Shown piece after piece: positions 11,495 through 22,587 of a stretch of DNA of 64,000 bases. The translations under genes were made by a program, and so were the position numbers. The notes below the pieces were generated by a model, which worked only from the letters and a program-made list of their open reading frames with translations, was not told the DNA's origin and did no database searches. Position 1 is the stretch's first letter. The number at the start of each line of letters is the position of its first letter. Source of the stretch: Ceratodon purpureus (taxonomy: Eukaryota > Streptophyta > Bryopsida > Pseudoditrichales > Ditrichaceae). Location of the stretch: positions 8,610,825 through 8,674,824 of the forward strand of contig CM026432.1 in NCBI GenBank assembly GCA_014871385.1. The letters are read 5' to 3'.

Positions 11495-13667
11495 ATGAGG
11501 TTGTCGAAGGACCAGACGGTGCGCGGGGTGGTGGTGTCGTTGCTAGTGGCGATCGTGCTGCTGATTCCGTTTTCTGTTCTCTTGAACCGCATTTCTCTAG
11601 GGTCCACTCAGGGGTTCAACCTCGCGGAGGTATTTGCGTCGTCGAGAGGGTCGGCCGCGCAGGAGCCGGCCGCAGCGGTGCTAGATTCTAGTGGCGACAG
11701 GGATGGAGCAGCAGGGGAGGTTGATGAATCTGCTTACAGCGGTGAAGGCGAGATCGATGGTGGCTCCGATGCTGGCATGGCGGCGGAGGATTTCGACGCG
11801 CGGAACGCCAGTGCATTGGCTCCTGTGAGCTTGAGTGGGAATGCAACAGTGGTGCTTGAAACTGGAGATGATGAGTCTTCGGAAGGGGCTGATTCGGAGA
11901 CGCAGTCCGTGGATCCTTCGGTAGCGCCGGGTCCGTTACCATTAGAGGAGAAGTTTGAGAGTGAGACGGATGGCGATGACATTGTTGTGGCAACTGCGCC
12001 GCCAGCGTCGAAGTCACCGGCACCAGAAGGTGCCGAGCCTGCGGGCACCATTCCAGTTGCAACCGTTTCGACCACGAGTGGGATTCTCGAGCAGAATGCC
12101 ATCAACAGGAGCGAGGCGAAGCAGCAGCGGGTATTCCAGCCCGCTAGCCTCCCACATTACTCGTTTGTGAAGTTTAGCGCTTACCGGCAATCGCTCAACA
12201 CGTTCTTCGTCACCGGGATCACTTCCTTCGTCGCGAGGACGTTTGATAAGGACAAGATTGCGCATACCTGCGAGTGGCACCCTGCCGATGGCGGCCTCCC
12301 GATGGGCGGTAAAGGTACTAAAGGATTTGCGGAAACAGAGCCGAGCATGATTTACATGAAGAGTGATGAGAATCACGGCACTTACAGCCCGACCATCATC
12401 AACTGCACCTTCAGAGAGAAAGTCGGCGCGGATCGCAAGGGTGGGTTGCTTGTACTGCGAATCTCCACTGGTTACGACCGCTGGGAGCCCAATCTCCCCG
12501 TCGTGGCTATGGAAGAGCAGCCCGGCGAGGTTGACGTTGTGATGACCCCACCCGAGAAGGTGAGCTCAAAAAGCTTCAATCCTTCGACATCAGACTTCCT
12601 TGTGCCGATGTTGAAGTCGATTCTGATCAATGTTTTGTTTGTGTATAGCTTCCGTTCAAGTATGCATTCTGCGGCGCTCCCATGCACGGGAAGGTGCGAG
12701 CGGACTGGATACTGCAGTGGATGACATACCACCATTACCTAGCTGAGGGAAAGGGCCACTTCTTCTTCTACAACATGGGCGGGCTGGCGGAGGAGGACAA
12801 GCCGACGTTCCAGAGATTCTCAGACGCTGGTCTTCTGAGCATCACTGACATCCTGGATCCCAACCTGGCCTCAGATTACCCGACTTGGTACTACCACCAA
12901 GTGCTCCTCATCAACGACTGCCTCCACCGCTCCCGCTTCATGGCCGAGCGCGTCTTCTTCTTCGACTACGACGAGTTTCTGCAGGTATGGATAACTTCTC
13001 ATTTCCAAAACGCTCAAAAGCGTCTTCCCGGGATGTGTAGGGACATGTTTTTTACTTGGGTGTGTTGGAATTGTGCTTAGATTCCTGCCCCGGACACGCT
13101 GACGAAGTTCATGACCCGGCATAAGGACGAGCCCTGGATCAGCTTCGGAAGCATCTACGCAAACACGCACGACTGCCGGAATGCGCAGAAAGGGAAGTCC
13201 GAAGCGCCGTTGGAGCGCATGCTGTGGCGGCGTCCTTCGCCCGAGTGTCGGGAGAAGCTCCCTCACACGAATCCGTGGCTTTGTATAGGTCCTCTGGGCA
13301 GGCGCAAATACGTCGTCAATCCCAGAGAGGTGAGCTTCACAACGTCTCCACATACACACACACATGTCAATAGGGTTTCACTTTCTTTCTCCTCGTTGCC
13401 TCACACATTTGTCATTGTACTCGCATGCACATGCAGACATTCGCCGCTGGAGTTCACTGGGCTCTGATACCGGAGACGGGGCTGAACCTGTTGGGAGATG
13501 AGGCCCACATGTTGCATTACCGCAGTGCACCGTTGCCGAAGGTCCAGCTCTGTGCCGAGAATGTGACTCTGAACGGGAAGCAGGAGAAAGCGGTTCTCAA
13601 TGCCGGATGGATTCGAGACGAGTCTGTCTCCAAAATCTACTCCCAGGCTAAAGCCTTCCCGGTTTAA
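11495..13667 (+). CDS. Glycosyltransferase family 92 (DUF23) type II membrane protein
   Basis: Four exons (11495-12559, 12649-12984, 13081-13329, 13437-13667) give 626 aa. A short cytosolic start (MRLSKDQTVRG) precedes one membrane segment at about residues 11-30, then a long acidic low-complexity stem to about 220, then the GT92 domain. Seen motifs are FCGAPMHGKVRADWI, TWYYHQVLLINDCLHRSRFM, the DxD-like FFFDYDEF near residue 462, and GVHWALIPETG with a terminal HMLHYRS. Plant GT92 enzymes include beta-1,4-galactan synthases; this one looks closer to the less characterised GT92 group and its acceptor is not predictable. A Golgi location is inferred from the type II topology. An in-frame ATG at 11456 would add 13 residues before the membrane anchor, so I prefer 11495. 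Confidence 0.9.
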
Positions 13668-15109
13668 TGATGCATCCGTCTTGACCTCCACCATAGCCCA
13701 GGTAATTTGTAATACATGGATGCAGAATCATACAAGTTTTGGACTCCTCGAGATTTAGAAGAGACATCTTCTGTGTAGAATATTTATGGACGCCATGCCA
13801 TTGTAAGCGTCCAGTTAGGAATTCTTAGTGATTAGTTTCAACAGAGCGAATTGGGATTTTGATCTCAATTTATTACAATTTTTTTTACACAATGAGATTA
13901 TTTTTTGGCCATTGAGTGGCTGGAATTGTGGTTTGTGCTGCATGAGATGGTAGCTGCTGATTGTTTTTGTTGCCGAAAAGAAACTTCATCTGCTTTGTGC
14001 TGCATGAGTGACATGTGAGCTTCAGCTTTGCTTCACTTGTAACTTCACCTGGTTTTGGGTCGTCTCAGAATTTGCGGACTGGTTTTGAGGATTGTTCTGG
14101 ACTGTTAGTTCAGGAAAGCCGGCAAACGTGTTGCATGATTCTACCATGTCTCTTGGTTCAATAGTGAGTTTACTAAGCTTCTCTTGTTGTGAATACCTGC
14201 AACGATTCCAGACAGGGTTGTGTGAAAATTTCTGCACTACCAAAGTGCTCCCACAAGATCACAAGAAATCCAGCAAGTTTGTCCAAGACCCTGAGTCTGG
14301 GTTTAAATGTTGGCTGGCGCACAGTATGCTCTTACAACATCATAACATATTTATACCGAAACTGAGAAACTAGAAAATTCTTGGACGAAGAAGACAACTT
14401 ATAAAATGTAAATACACCTATTCTTTGGAGAAATCAATGTGTTACAGTATATACACAATTGTTGCTGAGTTAGCAGACCCACTTGGCACTTCCTAATTTT
14501 CTGTTTGTACAAACTAACAAGGGAGGCACAGTAATATATTATTGTGCAATTGCACACTCTGTCGATTTCTTATCCTTTCTTTCTGAAATTTGGGAAGTGG
14601 AATCACTGTTCATTCGGCACTGATGACCCCATTGCACCAATCTCAACTTGCGTCAGATTGCATCGTCAGTAACTTAGAAACTGTGTCCATGGTTTGGGGG
14701 TTTAGGGTTTAGCACTTCACTGCATGGCTCATATTGTGCCACCGCGCTGCACAACCTCAGTTCACCTTCCAACGCATGCTCCAGAATTCTCTCAAGCCGA
14801 TGATTGGAGTGGACCCACGTTTCGTTACAGTTCGCTCCATTCTTTCTCCACTTCTCTAACACCAATTTCAGAATAGGAGTTATGGTTTTCATGCGATAGT
14901 CGTAGGTTTTCTGTAGAAATTCTGAATTGAGGCGATAGTGCGGATGGAATTATGTTGGTAGATTGGCATTGAAGTGGAATGCAGGTGACCCAAATTAGGT
15001 GATTGTTGTAGCTTGAAAATCCTATGTTGTGCATTTTTGTGACCTAATTTGAGGTGATTGATTTGGAGTTGATTTGAGTTGAGGGAAACTTGGGAAGCAA
15101 ATTGAATAG
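13668..15109. other. Intergenic spacer
   Basis: Contains the GT92 3' flank and the upstream region of the SDR-like gene. ORFs here are short and without motifs. A TTTAGGGTTTAG stretch near 14701 is telomere-box-like, as often found near plant housekeeping promoters. Nothing else was supported. Confidence 0.5.
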
Positions 15110-15949
15110 ATGGCAGGTCGGGGCGGGAAGCAAGCTCTGCAGCATTTGCACCATCTGAGAGATGGCGCCGTTGGAGCATCACGAGCGCATTACTCCGTTT
15201 CGACAGCGTCCAGGGGGAGCACTGCGGAAGCAGAGGTCATGGAACCGAAGTCCGGGGAGCGGAAGAAGGTTCTGGTTCTGGGTGGAAATGGCTATGTGGG
15301 CACCCACATATGCAAGGAGGCTCTGTCGAAGGGGGTCCCCGTGGTGAGCTTGAGCAGGTCGGGGCGGCCTAAAGTAGCCGAGCCGTGGAGCAACGATGTC
15401 GAGTGGGTGAAAGGAGACTTGTTCCAGCCATCAAACTGGCGCAACACGCTCGATGATGTCTCGGCCGTGATATCATGTGTAGGTGGGTTTGGGTCCAACG
15501 AACAGATGCAGAAGATCAACGGCGTTGCGAATGTGCAAGCCATTCGAGCTGCAGCGGAGGCCGGCGTGAAGAGATTTGTGTACATCTCAGCGCATGATTT
15601 TGGGTTACCGTCTTTTGTGTTGCGGGGATACTATGCAGGGAAGCGAGCTGCAGAGGATGAGCTTCTCAGCAAGTTTCCCTATTCTGGAGTTATCTTGCGC
15701 CCTGGATTCATTCATGGGGTTCGTCAAGTTGGTCGGGTGAAACTGCCTCTGAATGCGATCGGTTCTCCTCTTGAACTGGTTCTGAAAAATGTGAAGCCGT
15801 TGTCCCAACTTCCTCTGGTCGGGAATCTGCTCGTGCCTCCAGTGAAGGTGGTTGCTGTTGCCAAGGCGGCCGTTCGATCGGCTACTGATAATGCTGTGCC
15901 TCCGGGGATAATGGATGTGTGGGGAATCATGCGATTGAGTGGAGATTGA
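15110..15949 (+). CDS. Atypical SDR / NAD(P)-binding protein, At5g15910-like, probably organellar
   Basis: A single uninterrupted exon encodes 279 aa. Residues 1 to about 45 are rich in Arg, Ser, Ala and His with no acidic cluster, as in a mitochondrial or plastid transit peptide. The Rossmann start KVLVLGGNGYVGTHIC gives a GGNGYVG nucleotide loop at 58-64. VISCVGGFGSN (120-130) and RFVYISAHDFG (155-164) follow, and GYYAGKRAAEDELL supplies the YxxxK pair at Tyr174/Lys178. ILRPGFIHG and a closing GIMDVWGIMRLS match the ends of the At5g15910/At1g32220 group of atypical short-chain dehydrogenases, related to the NDUFA9/COQ11-like family. Their reaction is not well established, and a role in quinone metabolism or respiratory-complex maintenance is only suggested by kinship. 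The first ATG is used because no upstream in-frame ATG adds homology. Confidence 0.88.
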   Translation: MAGRGGKQALQHLHHLRDGAVGASRAHYSVSTASRGSTAEAEVMEPKSGERKKVLVLGGNGYVGTHICKEALSKGVPVVSLSRSGRPKVAEPWSNDVEWVKGDLFQPSNWRNTLDDVSAVISCVGGFGSNEQMQKINGVANVQAIRAAAEAGVKRFVYISAHDFGLPSFVLRGYYAGKRAAEDELLSKFPYSGVILRPGFIHGVRQVGRVKLPLNAIGSPLELVLKNVKPLSQLPLVGNLLVPPVKVVAVAKAAVRSATDNAVPPGIMDVWGIMRLSGD

Positions 15950-17937
15950 TGTTCATGCGGGTTTTCTCATCTTAGAAGAGGCTGAGGTTAGATACATCTT
16001 TCACTCAACTGCTTGCTTTGCGGACGAAATTCATACTAGAGTTCATACTGCTTGCTTTGCGGACGAAGTTCATTTCGGACGAAATTCTTGGAGCTGAGAC
16101 TTAGAGTGGATTTTTGACAGGGTGAGAATTATCTTGAGCCTTGAAACTTGTTTACAGAGTCTTCTTCCTTTGATAGCTCGGATAGTGATGTTCGAGAAAG
16201 TGCTAGACGCACATACGTTATTAGGTAGTGAAATTGTATAGTTTTACAGATTGCTCTATCAGTCTGCTGTCACTACTCTGAAAAGATGCTTTAGTTGTTG
16301 TGGTGTACATGGTGAGCCCCGTCCACTTTTGATTCACTTGTGTCTTCGCAGCGGAATACAGTGTGTGTTCATACACTCCATGTCCATACAATTTGTTTGC
16401 TGGCATCTACTGAAGCTGGGGCTTTATACTGGAATCTGGAAATACATTTTTCCAATACCTTGCTCTTTGAACCCGTTTCTGTTGTTAGGATGTCTCGATT
16501 GACAAGTTGTACAGTACTTCATGGTGTTTCATGATTTTCACTTCATACTAGAGTTTTGCAACATTTGAGGTGACTTAAGAGTCAGTTCAACGTTAGTGTC
16601 GAAGGTACTGTACATGTGATATTACTTTCTGGAAACGTCCTCCTCTCAGACGTTTAAACCATACTTCTGGATTTTATCATCATTTCTTGTGGGCAATTTC
16701 AAATCAATCACGATATCTACTGAACACCTATTGTAGCTACTGTGTGACATCTAAGTGCTTTCGTCTCAGGGTTTTGGAAGCAAGCATCCATCGATGAGTT
16801 CTGCCAAGCAATTCATCTACTAGGGTGTTGGGAAGCAACTGCTTGCGTGTGAACATGACAGGTTAGTGGAAGTCTACGCTCAAAATATACCACTTGAAAT
16901 CTTCAGTAGCTTGTTGATTTCACAGAACTAAAACTTACAGGATCATGGTCACCAGGCAGGTAGCGTTAACACTAGAGCTGGGATTGACGTCATGACTGCT
17001 GAGGATCCGATAACTTGGTTTGATCTCTCTCCTTCGCGCTCTCCTTAACATGTAAATGTATCAACTAATCACGGCTGGACAGAAAGCCCAGTGACTTTCC
17101 TTAGCAGGTAAGGTTGGTTGTCCTAATACCAACCACCGCCCCAAAACCGATGAGACCTCATTCCTAGATTTTGAAAACAGATGTACCTCATTTGTACATT
17201 AGAGTATGTGATCGGTTTTAGGTCTGGGACACTTTTCACTTACAAAATTCATAATAAATTAGTTTTTTGCTATTTAATTCCGGAAAAAAACTGCCTTCAG
17301 CATCATTCTTGTTATGCCTTCAATGAAAAATTACAGAAAAATACATAGCAGCGCCACACCTATACCAAAATCCTTGTTTAAGGACATTCTACCTTATTGA
17401 GTTTTTGAGAGTGTTGATCAGAGTTGATCAGAGTTGAGAAGTGTGTGAGTTATTGATTCTGATGACTGGGATTCCTCATTGATAAAGATCTGGATCATAG
17501 AATCACCATTCGTCCTGGATAACCTACATTCATAAGCATTCATAGTCCTCGATAATCATTCGACCCTACAGACATGATCTTATTCGACCAAGCGTCGTAC
17601 TCCGATCCTCCATTCTACTTCGAACTAGATCTTGCAACTCTCTTACTCGGCAAGCTATAATTTGAAGCTTTAGCAGACCCCACAATATCACTGAGGAAAT
17701 TGTAAAGCTCCCTCGCTACCAAGAGTTTGGACTTCTTCACAAGTGTTCACTGTCAACAACAAATTAAACCAACAATTGTGCAGAGTGTGAGCTTCACATT
17801 CACATTCATACTGAACATGAAGAGCCACAACTTGATTGGCGATATATATAGAGAACTCTGGTCAGAAGTACTACCGTGAATAGAGTGTCTGTTCATCCAT
17901 GCCATTAAACCATGTCAATTGGACAAAGGATCACTGG
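15950..17937. other. Spacer downstream of the SDR-like gene
   Basis: A short direct repeat (about 16008-16033 and 16046-16071, core CTGCTTGCTTTGCGGACGAA) lies in the likely 3' UTR. No further coding signal was found; ORFs of 60-90 codons have no recognisable motif. Confidence 0.5.
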
Positions 17938-17940
17938 TTA

Positions 17941-18330
17941 GAGCATACGCACCCCTGTGCTTGACGTGGGGCCGCGAAGGTCTGTTGCGGGCCCGGACAG
18001 AAGATAGGCACCCACCGGGACTCTCCTCTCCGACACTTGAGTTGCGGGCTCCTCAAAAAACCTCGTGGGCTCCCGAATTTCACGTACTCGCCTCCTCTAT
18101 TGCACGTCCTAATTTTGGCGCTTCCAATATTTGCGGGAGATATGGTTGGGTGGTCGCGCGGGCGCAGCGGAGGTGGAGCATCGCCATTTGACGCGGTAGA
18201 TGGTGTCAAGCGTTTTACCGTGGACGGTGGAGGGGTGGGGGGTGGTTTTTTTGCGAACCGCGGGAGGCTGCGAGGGCCCTCGGTACAAGATTTGGCGTGT
18301 CTTGTACCTCGCGCAAGAGTGCGGATGCTC
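17941..18330. mobile_element. Tourist/PIF-Harbinger-type MITE
   Basis: The left end is GAGCATACGCACCCCTGTGC and the right end read in reverse is GAGCATCCGCACTCTTGCGC, flanked by TTA at 17938-17940 and 18331-18333. TTA target duplications with such ends are typical of PIF/Harbinger-derived Tourist MITEs. The 390-bp body is strikingly GC-rich against AT-rich flanks. Open frames on both strands come from base composition and carry no transposase motif. Confidence 0.85.
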
Positions 18331-18631
18331 TTAGGACTATTCGTCTTTTGTGAGGTTGAATACTATAGGCCGGAGAACTACAAACAACAAAGAACAAGAG
18401 ACAACTTGATTGGCCACAATATGTGTAATACCGTTGTCGAGCACCTTAAACCACTCAATGAAACTTATAAATGAAGTATTCCAAACGGGTTCAGGAAATA
18501 AATTTGTATTTGCAAACAAGATGTGCATCACGTTAGAATGCATGTTCAAATTATACATCTAAGTCATTGTAGAATTGCCATTGGAATGGGTGTTGAGCTG
18601 CACAAAGCTTGCACTTCCACAAATCTTTGCA

Positions 18632-18835
18632 TATGTCTTAAACCGGGAGCTCGGGTATATAAAGCAGTACACACTCTGGACCATTTGTAACCCTAATCAT
18701 GTGAGGGCTCTCCACCTCTCTTGGAACTCTCTTTGAATCCAAAAGTTGTCAAGTCTTTTTGACCTCAAAAATTAGCAACTCCCATGTAACATCGGCATTG
18801 AGCGCAGATGGGCGCGCAAACTTCCGGTTTAAAAG
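18632..18835 (+). repeat. LTR-like dispersed repeat with TATA box, copy 2
   Basis: Shares ordered blocks with the minus strand of 4281-4465: CTTAAACCGGGAG, CGGGTATATAAAGC, ACACTCT, ACCATTTG, AACCCTAAT, CTCTCCACCTCTC and GGCATTGAGCG. It differs by small indels, including about 15 bp extra near 18805. The TATA box and leader suggest an LTR promoter. Confidence 0.55.
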
Positions 18836-20137
18836 CTTGGTTGGTCAGTAAGATCTTGGGCCCAACATCTCTTATTAGATCTATCACAAGTTTTGGGAGC
18901 CTAAATGGAAATGAAGAGCGTATTCCACCATTTATAAACTCTTGCAAATCCTTTAAATCTTAAAACATAGAAGATTCTCAAAGCATAGATCCAACTACAA
19001 ATAGAACCTTTCAACTATTTTCCCTGAATCAAATATCTCCTAAATCAAATAGTTGATTTAACTTTAAATCACTCTAAAAAATTATATGCATTATTACTAT
19101 TGTAATTTTAAAAAATTTAAAAATCTTACATTTTTTTCCATATTACACAACATTTATTTTTAAAATGAAGATAATTTTCCAGAATCTGTTTTATATAGCA
19201 TATGTATTTTTTAAATATGATTTAATTTTTACCATAAAATGCTTAAAAAATCAAAGGGGGCATATATTTTTTCTTGTTAGGTTGAGTCGTATGTATGGAC
19301 TAATTGTGAAAAAAATGTTTTAATAGTGTAATGAATATGCCAGGGATGTGCCAAATAGCGTACAAAGCCAAATAGAGTACAGATCCAAATAGCATACAAA
19401 TTTTTTTCTACATTTATATGTTGATACAAGAACACACATATAAACACATGTAAATATTTTATTAAGTAGAATTTATGAATCAATAATATTAATTCTATTT
19501 TTAAAATGAATTTTTAAAAATTTAAAAATAAAGATGGTCGTTACAAAAATAAAAATATAAATAGTTCATTTGGACAAAACAAACAACTATAGAAAACAAT
19601 GCCCCATTTGTGTTTGAAGGTTTGGTGTGAGCAATCTATGATTCCAAACGAGGTTCTGTAAATTGGATGTGGTCCCCAACTCACCAAATTTCTGAAACAA
19701 AAAAAATATTTCTCAAAAAAATCATTTTTTTAGTCGAATAGAGCTCCTCAAAATTTGGGATCGATCATAAAATGGATGATTGGGCTCTTAGTGGTTAAAA
19801 CTGAATATGACTTGTACGTAGTCTCAAACATGATCAATGGTTGGACATGGATAGACATGTGCAATGGTCATACTTACCATTCTATGCGTGCACATGAATC
19901 CAAAGTTGACTGTTTGAAAATGATAATGTCTGTACAGAGGGATCTGAGGCATCTGAATGCATCCAAATGAGAGGAGACAAGTGCACACTGCACACAGTTC
20001 CACTTCATGTGCACATAGGCCCTCCCTCCAATCACCACAATCTATATACAATTGGGGCTTATAAAATATTCATGACAAGCCCCCAAATCGATGGACTTCA
20101 AAACGCGTTTTGCAATTTTCCTTTCATACCTAGTACT
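18836..20137. other. AT-rich spacer
   Basis: Very AT-rich, with short runs of a CAAATAG-CGTACAAA theme near 19350-19400. No gene, RNA or bounded element could be supported. Confidence 0.5.
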
Positions 20138-20141
20138 TTAA

Positions 20142-20409
20142 TCCCTAAAGGAGAGCACTGTAGAGTGCTCTACAGTGAACACCAAACGATCCGTTCTGAA
20201 ATCATTGAACAATTTTCTTTTAATTTTTTTTTTGAGAAATCCAACGGTAGAATCTTGTTAAGAGCCATCCAATTAGCCTACTCACCAAGTTTTATCAATT
20301 TCAACCATACGGATCTTGAGATATAATCAGTCAAAGTTTCATGTTTTGTATAACCAACATATTTTTTTAAGGCAGAGCGACCCAAATCGGGCTTTACTCT
20401 CCTTTAGGA
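20142..20409. mobile_element. TTAA-bounded MITE-like element, first of an abutting pair
   Basis: TTAA at 20138-20141 is followed by TCCCTAAAGGAGAGC. The right end read in reverse is TCCTAAAGGAGAGTAAAGCC and is followed by TTAA at 20410-20413. The inverted ends match over about 14 bp with a one-base gap. The 268-bp interior has no coding signal; the palindrome-like CACTGTAGAGTGCTCTACAGTG lies just inside the left end. The TTAA on its right is also the left boundary of the next element. Confidence 0.6.
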
Positions 20410-20413
20410 TTAA

Positions 20414-20771
20414 CCCTTAAATGTCAGAGCCAGCCCCACAGGCTTGGTTTAAAGCCAATATTTTTGGAGATAAAAGTTTCATTTCTCAACCAAATCAAGC
20501 GAGACTTGTTGCGTTGGAAAGCTACTGAAAAAGCAATCTATATTCCAAATTTTTGCCTCATTTGAGAAATTGTGGAATCGTTGGTAAGCAATCAAAGTTA
20601 TCAAATTGAACAAGTTTTGAGGTTGGGGCAGCTGAAGGTCAGGAGTGCTGCAATGCCACAGTGCTACAGTGCGCTACAGTGCATTGCAGTCTGTAGAGCT
20701 GCTTTTTTGGGAAAAAAAAATTAGATTCCTTCCGGGCTGCCCACCCAGGACCCAAAATGTCGTTCTAAGGG
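20414..20771. mobile_element. TTAA-bounded MITE-like element, second of an abutting pair
   Basis: The left end CCCTTAAATGTCAGAGCC follows TTAA (20410-20413). The right end read in reverse is CCCTTAGAACGACATTTTGG, and TTAA at 20772-20775 follows. The shared terminal block is CCCTTA, with a displaced partial match beyond. The interior (358 bp) contains a cluster of GCTACAGTGC-type short repeats (20655-20700) and no ORF. Confidence 0.6.
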
Positions 20772-21061
20772 TTAAGAAAGGAAAGAGCCACTTGAATCAG
20801 ATGCTATTGGATTGACAGACAGTGCCCTTGTAAGCATGTAGGTGTTACACAGACAATCAAGTTAATTTAACGCTTAAGGAAATCCCAGTGAATTCTCAAA
20901 ACCTCAAGAATTGTTAGATTGTCTGCATTCAGTGGACCTCGCGTTAAAAATTTGATGTAGACTTTTCACTAATTTACTTGCAAGTAAGGGAAAATATTGC
21001 AAATATTTTCAATCTAAAGTTAGATTTTTGGCTCTCTCTTTTTAACAAAATCCTCTCTTAC

Positions 21062-21800
21062 GGGTGTAAGCATGGTAAAGTGGACCAAAAAAGTGCTTAA
21101 CTATTTGTCAGTTTCAGTCCTTTTGCAAAAATTGGACAAAAGTGACGGAAAGATGTAATTGAAGTCAATTTTTTTTGCTAATATGAATTCTTAACTTGTT
21201 TTTCTACAACTTGGAAAATTTTCGTGCAAAGTAGACACTTTAAAGTTATTGTATGAAGGCTTTAAATCCAAGCAAAGTGAATGCAGTCATTTGAAAAAGT
21301 GAACATAACGGTTTAGGGTTTTGTCCGAAATCACTTTTAATTTCGCGGTGCCCTCTGAATATTTAAGAGGCATTCTAAAATAGTCAATTCATATACTCAT
21401 TAATTGGTTTAGCGTTCCAAAAGTACCGCAAGGATGTTATTTAAGAGGGTCACTTCCGCGGTACTTTTTGTCACTTTTTTTTCACCGAACATTGTTTTTT
21501 AAATTGAAAAAAACATCCTCTAAAGACAACAGAGGCCACTAGATGAAGAAATCAAGACTTTGGAAAAGTTCATTTTCATGATTTACAACTAGTGGTCAAA
21601 TTTAGTTTCAATTCAGGATGTTTTTTATATGAAGATGTGTGAAAGATACCTTGCGACACCCTAAAAAGTGACTAAAATGCACAAAAACTACACCAAAATG
21701 CTCAAAATCAGCTTTGAGCCTTAAAAAACAGCACACTTCATATTCACTTGTTAGTGGTCACATGTTGCACTTTGTGGTCCACTTTATTGTGCTTACACCC
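21062..21800 (+). mobile_element. TIR element flanking the neprosin gene, copy A
   Basis: The ends are GGGTGTAAGCATGGTAAAGT and, in reverse, GGGTGTAAGCACAATAAAGT, both continuing into GGACCA. TTAC occurs on both flanks (21058-21061 and 21801-21804). The body holds no ORF of note. Read in reverse it aligns with 24677-25402, best over the half nearest the neprosin gene and weakly in the middle. The terminal inverted repeat of about 30 bp marks a DNA-transposon derivative; superfamily undetermined. Confidence 0.75.
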
Positions 21801-22587
21801 TTACATTCTTGCACAGAGAATGTCAAAAATTTCAAGTTAACAGAATTTCCCATGTACTATCATCTTTCCAGACAAGGAATCACTTAGGCTAATTATGATG
21901 TCAAACAGTAGCATTTCTTTCTACTTGCCGAACGAAATAAAAAGACAATATATCCTTAAAATGGTATACTGGTAGAGGTGCAATTCCTCGTGAACAATCC
22001 TCTGGCTACTGTAACCGACCCATCCTTCAAAATAATGTCAATCGTGCCCGGTCCCTTGAAGCACTTAGATAGGTCCTTCCTAATTTCCAATTTTTGTATA
22101 CCGAGTCCCGACCAAGCAACTTGTGAAAGAAAAATCCAGCTAACAAAATGCATAGCCTCAAACTGGCAACTTACTTCCTACACAAATGTCTAATCTGATA
22201 CCAGATCAGTCTACACACAAGTACAATGCCGAATACCAGAGTGTACACACAAATACAATACCGATAATTAGTTGTAGCTCATGCACCAATGAACATCACT
22301 GTAATTCAGGCCAATTCAAGCGACTTGTTCTTCGCCCTGGAACTCAACGTGGCCCACATCCAAACCTTCGCTACACTTTCCATTCCTCCAAATTGACTAT
22401 CTGGTGGCCGAATTCGCACTCACTCTCTACTTTCGAAAGCATTTTAACAACTGCTTTAACAATTTATATGGTACTGGTCCTGTGGTTATATAAACTGCAT
22501 GATCTGTCAGTATCAGTGTGGATCGATGTCTGAAGTACAAGCTGCTAGCTCAACCATACCTCGGACTAGAATACTGACATCGTAGCG

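Noticed and set aside
11688..12105. Long minus-strand ORFs opposite GT92 exon 1
   Set aside because: They mirror the GC-rich acidic stem of the GT92 protein, have no motifs, and the plus-strand frame has clear homology and splice logic.
14701..14712. Interstitial telomere repeat
   Set aside because: Only about two imperfect TTTAGGG units; better read as a promoter telobox or chance.
17919..18474. ORFs on both strands across the GC-rich block
   Set aside because: They start inside or cross a MITE with TTA duplications; no domain is recognised and the coding look is compositional.
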